Source of the DNA: Tricholoma matsutake
Lineage: Eukaryota > Basidiomycota > Agaricomycetes > Agaricales > Tricholomataceae
Reading direction: 5' to 3'
DNA length: 64,000 nt
Assembly: GCA_026075535.2 (NCBI GenBank)
Contig: AP026544.2
Coordinates: forward strand, 3,844,001 to 3,908,000
A program made the position numbers and the translations under genes. The notes beneath the pieces were generated by a model that saw only the letters and a program-made list of their open reading frames with translations, did not search any database and was not told the DNA's origin. Position 1 is the stretch's first letter, and every line of letters starts with the position of its first letter. This document shows, in pieces, positions 1 through 10,402 of this stretch.

Positions 1-560
1 TTGCCTTGCATGCCCAAATGTATAACCATTGCCAAAGCCGATTGGTGGCACTGGATTGTGATGCTGACACATCAAGTATGTTTCAGTGGTTAACCAAGGA
101 TGACCTCAATGCTAGTACTGCTATTCTGAACCCAAATGCACCAGGCTCCACTAATATTCATCTGTCCTAGATTTGGCATAATGCCTACATTTGGACTGGT
201 GTCATTGCTGACAATGAGGGCAATGCTGTGGCTGGTGCTGATGCTGATGCTGGTCAATTCTGGGAATGTAAATGTATTTCTTGGCCCTTCGTTCTAATTG
301 CACTAACATTTCTCATAGTCAGGCAAGTACATTGGGTTCAATCATGGGCTCAGAGAAATAGATGGAAGAGGAATTTCTACTGGTCATATATGAAATGCAG
401 TGGACCATGCGGTATTTCATCTATCACAGCCAATGGTGGCAGTCAGCCTTGCACTCCAAGAATACCCTTCCTGGCCCACTAGCCTATGCTAATCACCAGG
501 CATGGATTAGCATTGAGGGCTGACAATGCATTTAGATCAACAAATGCTGATTATATCTCC
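1..560 (+). pseudogene. KDZ-type transposase, C-terminal remnant
   Basis: This is the decayed 3' end of a Kyakuja-Dileera-Zisupton (KDZ) transposase, the cut-and-paste transposase group common in basidiomycetes. Translation across frames gives the tail motifs I associate with this family: LNPNAPGSTNIHLS followed after a stop by IWHNAY (the stop replaces a Trp codon), then RQVHWVQSWAQRNRW, then after a frameshift LAYANHQAW. There is at least one in-frame stop (about 166-168) and one frameshift after about 380, so it cannot make a working protein. The catalytic part would lie upstream of base 1. Family assignment is from remembered tail motifs and was not searched. Confidence 0.6.
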
Positions 561-1640
561 CCTTTATGACTGAAAACATCTTATATCATGTAAACATGAT
601 TATCTTGATCACTAACCACAATCACTATGTCAAACAAAACTCTCTCAATCTTCAACCCTTTTTCTTTGCAATTGGGACTGAAAGGGCCACTCCAAATGTG
701 CACACAGGAGATTATTTGGTATGCGGAGTCCCAATTCCAGCAAGTTTTGTTGGATATTGACCAGGCAAATTTAATAAAACAACAATGGATGCAAAAAATT
801 CTCTACTCTGAGCTTGTAAGTTGAGATCTTTTCTAAAAGGAATCAAGTAATAGGTCACTGAAAAATATCAGATGTATGTCATGCCTTGGGTCAGCATCGC
901 CACCTCCATCAGCCTTGTGATCGACATGCCAATCCTACTTTGGTCCCTGGCTGACAGTCTGGCTGATGTCCATTTGGAGCACCTACCCCTCAGATTCCAT
1001 CCATCTCTCTTGGCCGCATTGGATGATGGTGTCGCCACGGAGAGTCTAAGCTGCCTAGTGCATTCATATGCATGTGTTGGTGGAGACACAATAGGGAACT
1101 GGAACCAGGGGCTATTTTTGGCATCAACACCCTGGATGAGTGCCTTGATAATTATCAGTAATATATCCCTGCCCCTGTGATCACTGACTCACCTTCTACC
1201 CATAGCCAGCCAGCAAATGATGGTCCTGATTCCAAAGCTGATTGTCAATCTTGCATCAGCCTGTGGGCTCTCATTCATGATATGTTCGATGAAGCACATG
1301 GTATGCATGACTTCATAAATGGCTGTGAATCATCAGCAGATGCTGCGATGAATGCAAATGTTAGGAAAGCAGCTGGGTTAAACCAGCTTCATGAGCTTGC
1401 CCTGCTCAAGGAGCTTCATCCTGAGTTGCAGACCTTGTCATCAGCAATGGCACCAGCAACAGCATCAAAAAAAAACCTTGATGCGCTGGGTGACCATCAA
1501 AGCAATTGGCAATAACAAGCCAATCGGCACTGGTGTCAGCACATGCACAGGCTGAACTCTAGTTCTTCCCCCCACCTCCCACAAGTGGACCTGGGGTGTT
1601 GACATCACAGAGAGTGATGTTTTGATATCTAACCAGATGA
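561..1640 (+). other. Unassigned stretch downstream of the KDZ remnant
   Basis: Two open frames lie here, 872-1180 (102 codons) and 1177-1515 (112 codons), overlapping by 4 bases. Neither shows a domain I recognise. The second is rich in Ala, Asn, Asp and Leu and contains an HELALLKELHPELQ helix-like run. The codon style (GCT-GAT-GCC runs) resembles the next ORF, so the stretch may be decayed coding sequence of the same element. Confidence 0.25.
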
Positions 1641-2423
1641 CTAAGAGCAAACATCATTCTGGGTCTGTCTGATGGTGTATACAATAAGGAGTGGTCAATC
1701 ACAGCCAGTTTCCCAACAGCTGTCTCTGGTGTCTATGATCCACCACCCACAGTAACTGGTATCAATGCTGGGCTTTATTTTTTAGATGCTGGATCCAACC
1801 ATTTGTCACATTCTGATACTGGGTCCAATGCTGATGCCAATGTTTTCCCCACTGCTGCCGATGCTGACACTTTCTCTGCTGCTGCCAATGCCAATGACAA
1901 GGCTGAAGAAGACATTCCCAATGCCAATGCAAATGTGCACACGGTGCTCAGCCAGCCCACTGCCTCTTATGCCGCTATGTTATGGGAAGCCAAAGATGAT
2001 GCATCAGATGATGCTGATCAGCCTACCACATTTCAGGCAGCCATGGCTTGGCAGGGAAATGATTCATCATCATCATCTTCCCATACAGGTTCCCCAACTG
2101 GCTTTGATGCTGCCACCTTTTACCTTGCAGATTCTATTTCTACCTCATCATCTCCCCCTGCAACTCCCATTTTGACTGCTTTCCCCACTGCATCTGATGC
2201 AGCTGATGTTTTCCTCTCATTGTCAGAGACCGATTCAGCTGGCTCCAATGCTGATTCTGATGAGGATAGTTCCAGAGCTGAGCCCCCCAGCACCTCACAG
2301 ATAGAGAACCCCACTGTTTCTTGCATCACACTCCCAATCTATAGTCATGCAGACTTTAGTTATGTTGATGACACTTGGTTGCCTGGCTCTGATGATATGA
2401 TGGACACTACTGACAATGAATGA
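1641..2423 (+). CDS. Ala/Asp/Asn/Ser-rich low-complexity ORF, unknown function
   Basis: An open frame of about 260 codons runs from just after a TGA at 1638-1640 to a TGA at 2421-2423. No ATG opens it, so an upstream exon or decay is likely. The product is acidic and low in complexity: repeated Asn-Ala-Asp-Ala and Ala-Asp units, a run of six serines, many Ser/Thr/Pro, and an acidic tail ending DDMMDTTDNE. It has no signal peptide or membrane segment. The GCTGATGCCAATGCC-like codon repeats continue as non-coding repeats at 2513-2600. Its position behind a KDZ remnant makes an accessory ORF of that element possible, but this is inference. It could also be spurious low-complexity sequence. Confidence 0.35.
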   Translation, partial: LRANIILGLSDGVYNKEWSITASFPTAVSGVYDPPPTVTGINAGLYFLDAGSNHLSHSDTGSNADANVFPTAADADTFSAAANANDKAEEDIPNANANVHTVLSQPTASYAAMLWEAKDDASDDADQPTTFQAAMAWQGNDSSSSSSHTGSPTGFDAATFYLADSISTSSSPPATPILTAFPTASDAADVFLSLSETDSAGSNADSDEDSSRAEPPSTSQIENPTVSCITLPIYSHADFSYVDDTWLPGSDDMMDTTDNE

Positions 2424-2439
2424 TCCAGATCTATTTCAT

Positions 2440-2654
2440 GTACATATATAGGGTGCTTGAACTTCTTGTAAGGATCTAACCAATAAATATTGCTGGTACC
2501 AATTTCCATCTTGTTTGCTGATGCCAAGGCACTTTGTAACTTGCCATGCTGATGCCCTGCCTAAGGCCAATGCCCATGCCCATGCCCATGCCTATATCCG
2601 ATGCCTGTGTCTGATGCTATTTCATAGGTCACTGATATTACATTCTAGTATATG
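2440..2654. repeat. GCCAATGCC/CCCATGCC-rich repeat, left copy
   Basis: The unit TGATGCC...CTGCCTAA...AATGCC...GCCTGTGT...TTCATAGGT at about 2512-2632 recurs in diverged form at 3585-3663. A second block (GTGCA-TCCA/CTCA-TTNGTTACTATAGTA-...-TACATATATA-...-GAGTGTTC) occurs at about 3522-3575 and 3743-3790. The two zones lie on either side of the element at 2655-3495. Confidence 0.5.
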
Positions 2655-3495
2655 TAGTGATTGTCAAGGGTATTCATACCCCCAGGGGTATGGGCCAAGG
2701 GTATGTAAGGGTAGGGTCAGGGTACAAAATTTTTACCCTCCACATACCCTTACCCTTGTGGAGGGTATACCCCCAGGGGTATGGCCAAGGGTATGACTCT
2801 ATGAGGTTAAAGATAAGATATCATTTTTTTGCCCTCCACATACTTTTACTCTTGGAATACATGGCTGTTAGGAAATCATTCCCAAGTGTACCTATATTAT
2901 TTTTCCATTTTTTGCTATTTTATTTACTGGTAAGTACTAAGACATGTTGGCTTTTACACAGATGCACATTCTGATCATGAGTAATGTGATTTTGATGTGC
3001 TTGGAATCTGGATTGAACATGTTCTTGTGCATGCATCTTTCACAATTGTTTTCTCCTCAAATGATATACAATAGCTGTAACATGGTATATGTACAGAGTA
3101 TATACCTGAGAGGCACCCCAGTTGGGTTCTGTTAGGATTCTCACCATTGTCTGGTGTGTGAACAGCCTTAGTCAATGTGACCATTCCCTTTTCTGCTCTC
3201 ATCACCAAACTCTGTTCCCATGCACTCAATCTTCTTGTAGTAGACCTCACACAATCTGTCCACATTGGACAAAGTCTGTGTTGCCCTAACAATTGCAGAT
3301 ACAAATAGATCAAGTGGTATTACTACATGTTGTTGTCTGCAAGAGTACTCTTCCTAGCAATGTCTGATGTCTGTGTGCTGTAAACACTCCTACCAACCAT
3401 ACCCTTGCACAATACCCCTGGGGGTATTCATACCCTTCATACCCTGGGGTAAGGGTAGCAAAAAAATACCCCAGGGTTACCCCTGACAATCTCTA
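2655..3495. mobile_element. hAT-like MITE with 8-bp TSD AGTATATG
   Basis: Terminal inverted repeats begin TAGTGATTGTCAAGGG on the left and, read inward from the right, TAGAGATTGTCAGGGG. The exact 8-bp duplication AGTATATG flanks them at 2647-2654 and 3496-3503. The 8-bp TSD and the TARNG-type terminus fit the hAT superfamily. The ends are full of imperfect palindromes of CCCTTACCC and GGGTAAGGG. No transposase is encoded. A diverged LTR (2972-3291) sits inside it, so the original element was about 520 bp. Confidence 0.8.
2972..3291 (+). repeat. Diverged LTR of family H, inside the MITE
   Basis: Starts TGATCATGAG and ends CCCTAACA. It aligns with the LTR-like repeats at 36180-36453 and 62332-62643 through shared blocks, e.g. 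ACAAT-TGTAACATGGTATAT, the CAGTTGGGTTCT segment, and CTTCTTGTAG then CACA-GTC near the end. It is the most diverged of the three copies. No clean 5-bp TSD is visible (CATTC versus ATTGC), so the left edge is approximate. Confidence 0.55.
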
Positions 3496-3503
3496 AGTAT
3501 ATG

Positions 3504-4317
3504 TACAGAAGCATTGTAACAGTGCACTCATTTGTTACTATAGTACATACATATATACATACATAGAGAGTGTTCAATGTAGTCTGATGCCAATGCCCTG
3601 CCTAATCCCAGCTGCCTAATCCCAGCTGCCTAATGCCAATGCCTGTGTTGCCAATTCATAGGTTACCATGTCTATAAAACTTCCATGCTCAATTATCTAC
3701 TGTATTGTAATGTACTGTACTGTCCAGGAAGCTATCCAATAGTGCATCCATTGGTTACTATAGTAGGTACATATATATAGAGTGTTCGACAGCATCCACC
3801 AAACCCATATCACTCAACACAATGTATGTGTTTGATAGACCATATCATTCAATACAGTGTAGCTTACCTATGTGCATCGCAGCACTCCTGCTCCTTTCAG
3901 ATCTACACTGCCTGCTGTGCACATGTCAACTCAATCCCTCTCCTACCCTCACACTCCATTCTCTTGTAAAAATGTCCTTGATCTGCCCATTCATCATCCT
4001 GTTCAAAATGTATCTTGGAAATTCTCTACATCCTTACTCTTGTACCCCTACCTCACTTGTCCCTCTCTCTATCCCCATATGCAAATACATTTTTTTCCAT
4101 CTCTGAGCCTGTGAGCTGTCTTTGCCACCAGTTCTTCTTGTTTTGACATGCACTTACACTGTCAACATAGTAAGTAGTATAATGAATTCATGAGATTCTT
4201 GCTATTGCATGGGCAGTATAATAGTAATTTGAATGCTTGATTATGATACACTCTGTAACACTCCCTCATTACAGGCTATACTGTATAGAACTAGACAAAT
4301 GCCTCAAATCTGTGGGG
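3504..4317. other. Intergenic; repeat units then no gene seen
   Basis: 3504-3800 holds the second copies of the two short repeats described at 2440-2654. The rest, up to the 3' end of the kinase gene, is AT-rich and has only short frames without recognisable domains. Confidence 0.5.
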
Positions 4318-7300
4318 CTACAGCTCTCTACCGATCACATCAATCTCCAAATCAAGGTTTGCTGATATGATGGTATAATCTAACTCAGCTTCATCGCTAT
4401 TCCTAGAAGTTACCACCGGGGGGGATATCTGTTGAGACGGAACTGTGGGTGCTCCCCACGAATATGGTCCATACCAATCCCCCAGATTATCAGTGACCTG
4501 CTTGACCGGAATGGCCCTAATGTTGCTGAGGTCCACCGAGATTGCACTATAGCGGTCAAGGTGCTGCACCCACCACGCAGCATACCAAGGACTGGAATGA
4601 GAGGTATAACGACGCGTGAACTTATAGATGCCGTCCTCGAGGAGCGAGATGTCAACAGGGGAATAAATGATTTGCACATTTGTCCACTTGCCGCTGCCAA
4701 CCACAATCGAGCTTTGAGCGAGAGTCACAAACTCGCCTTGTGCATTAAAGAGGGTCCACAATATGGTAGTGCCGTGGTTGATAATACGGAGGATGTTGTT
4801 GCCCATGACAGTGATTTTACTTTCGCTACCAGTGGACACGTTCACGCGCATGCGATAGATGACCAAGCCAGTGGTCTCGACCAGAGACAGCTTCAATTGG
4901 GGGTAAACCCATGAGTTACGTTCAGTCAGTGAAGTTGTAGCAACACGCATGTAGTCGTCCCATTAGTAATTGAAAAATAGGGTTGCTCGGGAATGGACCA
5001 AATATCATTGGGATATCTGTGTCCATTAGAGAAGTTGACCTCCCATGGCCTCTGCAATTCGAAAAAGTAAGTTGGGAGGACGAGGAGAATGTTTTTGAGC
5101 TGTGCCCGGAGCTTTGATCCCGCGTTGAGGATCTGCCAATCAAATCTGGGGGTGATATGGTGCGTAATAGAGACAGTCCAATTTCTAACAAAGGATCCGT
5201 TCTCAAATATAGCGATACCAGAAGGCGAAAAGGCAAGCACAACCGTCGTGACCTGCTGGTTGACACTGATAGAAGACCTAGCTATTTGATGGAGGTGATC
5301 GGACTGCCAGTAGACGTAATTAAAGGTTCCCCGATCATATCGCAAGATGAGACCGTTGGGCAAGGTTAGCATCACTTCGGTAGGAGGCTAGGAAGAGTAA
5401 GTAGTGAGTTGCACATATCTTCGTAAGTAGAAACAAGACGGGTACTTGGACAACGGAATAGCTGATGTCAAATTGAAGGATGACACCGCCTTCGACAGAC
5501 TTGGGCGCTTGAATGCTAAGCATGGTCGACTGGTTGGTGACGGTCTTGGGATCACGGGAAATGATCAAGCGGCCTTGCTTAGCGGTTATGACTGGGCCGT
5601 TGACGTTGGGCTGATATATCCAGGGACTGGTGAGCGCCATGCCATCGTCAATAGAGAATGTAACAATGCCACCCTGACAGTCACAGGAGGATTGGGATCA
5701 ATGCAAATCCCTAAGAGAATAAAATTGCACACCTCAGAGGACACATTCGGAGGGGAACTATGCGAAACTTCGCCAATTGCGCCCCGACTGTAGAATATGT
5801 ATGGAGGGTCTTCTTGGGTGCAATATACGGATGACGTAGTAGCCATTGCTGTCGCCTTCTGAAGGCTCAACGAAGGTGGTGAAACGTGCATTACGGATGT
5901 TACCGGCAGCAAATCACCATGAGCTGCTGATAGACACGCGATGGCTTGGATTGATATAACGAATATCGGAGGCAAACAAAAATACATACCTTCAACGGAT
6001 ACTCTTTTCAACATCATATGCACATCGACAAACGTGGGCCTTCCCTTTGGATCTTGCAGCCAGCAAGCAGTGATTATCCTCCACAGATCATCACTTTGTA
6101 GCAACACTGGTCGAGATGGGCGGCTCTCGCAGTCCAAAACACGAGAGACAACTACGGAATCTGAAAATGCAGAGAAAGGAATCTCACCACTGGAATAGAG
6201 CTCCCAAGCAGTTACTGCGAAGCTATAAATGTCCGAGGACTTCTGCACAGGCTGACCCTCAAATCGTTCAGGTGCCATCCAACGTAATGTGCCATTACCA
6301 TTTTTTGAATTGCCGGATAGCGTAGCAGCTGACTTGGACATGATATCCTGAATTAATGCAACTCCGAAGTCGGCTACCATCGCAGTTTTGCTCTCGTCAA
6401 TAAGAATATTATCCTGAAAACCTTGGGATCTGAAAACGACGGATAGAAGCTATATAAATATATACTTACTGCCTTTAAATCACAATGTATAACATTTTCC
6501 CCGTGAAGATAAGCCATGCCCAATGCAATCTGATGAAGCTTTCTAACCGTCAATTCTTTCCCTCAGCGGATGGATCGGGTTTCAGAGGACATACCATAGT
6601 TACACGATCTGATTCAGGGAATTTCCGAAGAAATTGACGGACATTTCCATAATGGCATAGTTTACTAATAATGAAAGGCTGGAGTAAGATTAGATACCTC
6701 CCTTTATCTATAGGGCCTGAGATGAGAACCTGGGTTGCGGCAAAACATGCACCGTAGAATGGAAGAATATGACTATGCCTTAGCGAGGCCCTATTCAACC
6801 AATTAGTAATATGGACAAGGCAGACAGGTACCATGTGTGTTTACCATGTCTGTACTTCGTGTCGAAAGGCCTGCAAACACTTAGGGTATGATGACACTGG
6901 CCAATGAACTCTACAGAGGCTCTCTCACCTTCATATTGACCTCATCCGACGTATTTTGGGCCAGATCAGCATTCATAACTTTCACAGCGACGACCTGTGA
7001 GTAGTAGGCAATAAATATATTGTTATTTCTCTGTGAAGAACTGGAATACCAAGCCGTTCCATTCTCCTTGATAGACACTGCCGAACCCTCCGCGTCCAAG
7101 CAATGATTTCTGATCGGTGTTATAGGAGACCTCCAGTATATTCAAATGCCACGAGGGGAGTTTATGCGATACAGTGTGCTTGGACAGACGACGTAACACA
7201 TCAGCCGCCCTCTGAACAAATTGACGTTCCAAGTCCGGAGTGGTGGATGGAACGTCTGCGGCACGCTAACAACGACAGTTAGATTCAGACTCCAGAGATG

Positions 7301-8047
7301 ACTCCTTCTAAACGAGTACCTTGATGAAAGCAGCTGCAAGATCCGACATAGCGTACTTTCCATTTCCATGTTCCACATCTTTTACTCCCAAAGCACTCAA
7401 CATGGTTTTGTGATTACAGGCTGTTTGGCGGAGTATCTCAGCGAAGGCATGTTGATCGTGTTGCCGCGCTGCCTGGATCTGGACCTCGTAGTTACGTATG
7501 TCTAATGCAGCCTCAAGCTTTACAAGAGGATAAAGGATATCATGAGTTAGAACGAATTGGGACTATGAATATATATACAGCAAACGTACGAAGACCTCGC
7601 GCGTTGCGAGAGCGATAGCATCTTTGGCATCCTTGAGCTGAAACTCTATGTTCTCGAAATGGTACAGTCTCGAAGCCATATCCATAGTGGTGATGGTCGT
7701 GACTACTTTATCGACTCGTTCGAATGCACTGTTTAGAAATTAGAGAACCAAGGTCAACTTCTCACAGAATCGCGCAAAACATTTGCGTCGCACCTGTTCA
7801 CTTTTTCAACTTCAATCTTCGACAACGGACGCTGAGACCGCTGCTTATCGACTTCCAGAAGCATGTCTTTCAAACGGTTCAGTAGAACTTCGATTAATTT
7901 CTTGTGCTGGTCGATGTTGGGAAATTGTGCCGTCGCATGATTCAGAGCAGTGAGATCGATATATTGAACATTGATATTGAACTGGTCGCCAGCGATGTCA
8001 GTGAAAAGGCTGTCGTAGATTTGCATCCTGTTAGCTCCTTGAAACAT
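4318..8047 (-). CDS. TKL-like protein kinase with N-terminal motif/helical region and beta-rich C-terminus
   Basis: About 15 exons with 48-67 nt GT-AG introns give a protein of about 990 residues. I start it at the ATG at 8047 because MFQGANRMQIYDS and FTDIAGDQFNIN resemble the N-terminal short motif of many Agaricomycete NLR-like proteins. Residues ~55-200 are charged and helical. The kinase spans ~250-512 and is complete by motif: GRGGFGSVYQG, VAVKVM lysine, HCDLKADN, VADFGVAL, GTLRWMAPE, and the DIYSFAVTAWEL helix. The catalytic loop has Cys where RD kinases have Arg. Residues ~580-990 are rich in beta strands and aromatics, without a family I know. Splicing was done by eye: e.g. introns at 7793-7729 and 4956-4901 keep the frame. 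Stop is at 4318-4320. No transmembrane segment or signal peptide is evident. It is probably cytosolic; a role in self/non-self or stress signalling is inference from architecture only. Confidence 0.75.
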
Positions 8048-8390
8048 TGGGGCATGCGTAGAAGGAGTAGCTGAGTTATCGATGAACGTACAGTCGCATC
8101 GATTTGTTTGACTATCGACGACAATCTAAGCGCCCGACTCTGAATCCCACGGTAGTCCTACACGCACGTATGACAACAAGATGGTAAGGTTGAATGAGAA
8201 GGGCGGCAAGCATTGAAGCATTAAAATTTTACAATAAGTAGTGGTCTTTTCGGGCTGTGTCCTAAGTAGGCGGATATCAAATTTTAAACATTGTAACATC
8301 TTCCACGATTTGATCCGATGCATCATTGCAACTTTGTCTTTCTGCCTCGTCGACCGTCTCGCTTTCCTACCTGCTGCTTAGTCTTAGGGT

Positions 8391-8528
8391 GCTGAGGCGG
8401 AGGGTGAGGGTGAGGCAGAAGCAGAGGGTGAGGTTGACGACGAGGATGCGGGACCGAGTAAGAAAGCATCGCCACCGCCTGCAAAGAAGGTGAACGCGAT
8501 AAAGAATAGACCGGTGACCGATCCCTAG
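8391..8528 (+). pseudogene. 3' exon fragment of an acidic/lysine-rich protein
   Basis: The frame opens after CTTAG, which looks like an intron acceptor, and runs 46 codons to TAG. It reads Glu/Gly/Ala repeats (AEAEGEGEAEAEGEVDDED) followed by a basic stretch with SKKASPPPAKK. That pattern suits the tail of a nuclear or DNA-binding protein. No 5' exons were found nearby, so it is a fragment or a chance frame. Confidence 0.3.
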
Positions 8529-8720
8529 TACATGGGCAAGCACGATGTATAGGGACCGGGAAAGCTGAGCTTAAATTAGTAGGACACTACAATCGTGGTT
8601 AATAAGCACCGAATCGATCGGACTTTCCTATTTGCGTAAACAACCAAAATGGAAAATTGACGCGTGTTGACGCGTCGAGCTAATATATTGATCTCATCCT
8701 TCCTCGATACCAGTATAAAC

Positions 8721-10032
8721 ATGCCGAAAGCCTCTCAGACCAGCCAGCAAGGATTCTTTAAGCTTCAACCATCTTTTTGACAATATAGGTCCGGGCTTTT
8801 CCAATACACATAATGACTTTCAACAACTACGCAAGCCACGAGGAAACGCTAGCATAGTAGAAAGAGCATGGGAGCAACAATTGACTTGTTTTCAAACACC
8901 CTCTAACTCTCGTACTCGCAAACGCAGAAAATCCACGGTCCACTTTGAGACCGACATTATGCAAACATCTCTGGCCGAGAAATCGCTACCCACCCCAAAA
9001 ACACCGTCAAACTTTTTAGTAGGAGATCTGTGGAATCTCAGTGGACAATCCTCAGGAGATTTCGTGGCCGTTGGCTCCAATCCGGTCCCAGTGACACCGA
9101 CATCAAGGTGGGAACTGCTTTCCATGTAGCGTTACGTCTGCTTTAAAATCTACAGCCGCCGAAACCTCTGGCATGAACACCTTCCCATTGGCGAACCTTC
9201 CGAAGACCCCTTTGCCTTTTCTGATTCATCCATGGACTCTCGTGCCTTTGCAAATCATGACCTTATGCCGAATATCTCTGCAGCTACTCATCCCGCCCTG
9301 CTCTCTCCGCTTCGCTTTGATACGGACATTCATGCTTTGGATTATGACCTTAATGTAACACTCAAACATGATAAGGAAAATGCTGAGCAGCCCAAGATCT
9401 TATCAAATTCTCAGTCGGCAAACTCAGCCCCTCCAGTGGAGAACATCAAGGCCAAGGCCATGCGGAGCATTCTCGCGACCCTCCGCAATGCTCGAATATC
9501 ACCAACTGAATTTCTTACTCATGTGCTTGAAGACTCGGAATGTATTAGTTTCCGGACGTCATTCTATTCCGACCAAAATGTGCCACGCTTCAACAAACTC
9601 CTAGACACAATATGGATGGCTGACAAGGGATGTACCGCAATGAAGAACTGGATGTGGACACATGCTGTGGCCCTAGTCTGCAACACGGTCTATGAGGAAT
9701 TTGAGAGTGCAAAGCCTGCGCTCCACATGTCTGCAAATGATGTCATGCCGGAGTTTATCTCCAATTGGGATATCAATTCGTTTATGGAACCAATTGGAAC
9801 TGAACTCACACCCATCTGGTGTCGCATCCTCGAAGCTGCCACCAAGACCAAGGAAGCCAAGGAAAAGCACAAGAAACTAAAATTGAGGAATCGTCTAACA
9901 GTGAGGAATTCGAAATTATGTTGCTATGGACCTTATATTATTAACCAGGGCAGAAATGTCATCTCTGCGCAGGTTCACTACTTGCGATCTTTTCACTCGT
10001 GCAAAGTTCAAATTGGGCTTGGCTTGATGGCA
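8721..10032 (+). pseudogene. DUF6589-type protein, 5' fragment cut by a copia LTR
   Basis: The conserved block at ~9480-9900 (ILATLRNARISPTEFLTHVL, FRTSFYSDQNVPRFNKLLD, WDINSFMEPIG, TPIWCRILEAATKTKE) and the following NVISAQVHYLRS, KVQIGLGLMA match the N-terminal half of the large DUF6589 proteins repeated in Agaricomycete genomes, as I recall them. Introns at 9107-9154 (ends CTACAG) and 9901-9949 (GTGAGG to AACCAG) join frames cleanly. The start is uncertain: an ATG at 8721 opens MPKASQTSQQGFF, which fits, but the splice to the next exon (from ~8788) is unclear. The reading stops at GLGLMA exactly where TGTATAGAAATCC begins, so I read this as truncation by copia insertion. Confidence 0.6.
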
Positions 10033-10356
10033 TGTATAGAAATCCAACCTAGATAATACATGAATAAGCTCAGTCTGTGTGTAACAGACTGTATATTTGT
10101 ACCTAGATAATACATGAATAAGCTGTAAATAGTACAGTAAGTGATCGCTCAAAGTGAGCACTAGCAAATCTACTCACCTCAGTCTGTGTAAGGTGTCTAT
10201 GTCTATCTAGTCAAATATATACCATGAGTATGACAATGGAAAATATGATAAAGAGACTATTATAAAGGAATACAGACAAGGGGAAATATGCAACATTTTG
10301 TGTGCTATAATTAGCATGCTGCATCAAAGGGTGCATTCACAGTGTAGATCTCAACA
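10033..10356 (-). repeat. 3' LTR of the copia element
   Basis: In the - orientation the LTR starts TGTTGAGATCTACAC at 10356, directly after a purine run GGTGAGGAGGAG that serves as a polypurine tract, and ends ...CTATACA at 10033. It has TG...CA ends. The low-coordinate end is inferred from the break in the DUF6589 frame. A 24-bp direct repeat (ACCTAGATAATACATGAATA...) occurs twice within it, near 10050 and 10101. The 5' LTR is missing, so it cannot be confirmed by comparison. Confidence 0.55.
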
Positions 10357-10402
10357 CTCCTCCTCACCGTGAATACTCCTCCTTGCATGGAATCAGCACA
10401 TG

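Noticed and set aside
2655..3495. CCCTTACCC/GGGTAAGGG runs resembling telomere-type repeats (also at 21698-22186)
   Set aside because: Units are irregular, palindromic and bounded by TIRs and 8-bp TSDs, so they belong to MITEs. The expected basidiomycete telomere unit TTAGGG is not tandem here.
4432..4914. 160-codon + frame over the kinase 3' end
   Set aside because: It lies over coding exons of the - gene, which has clean splice phasing and conserved motifs; the + frame has none.
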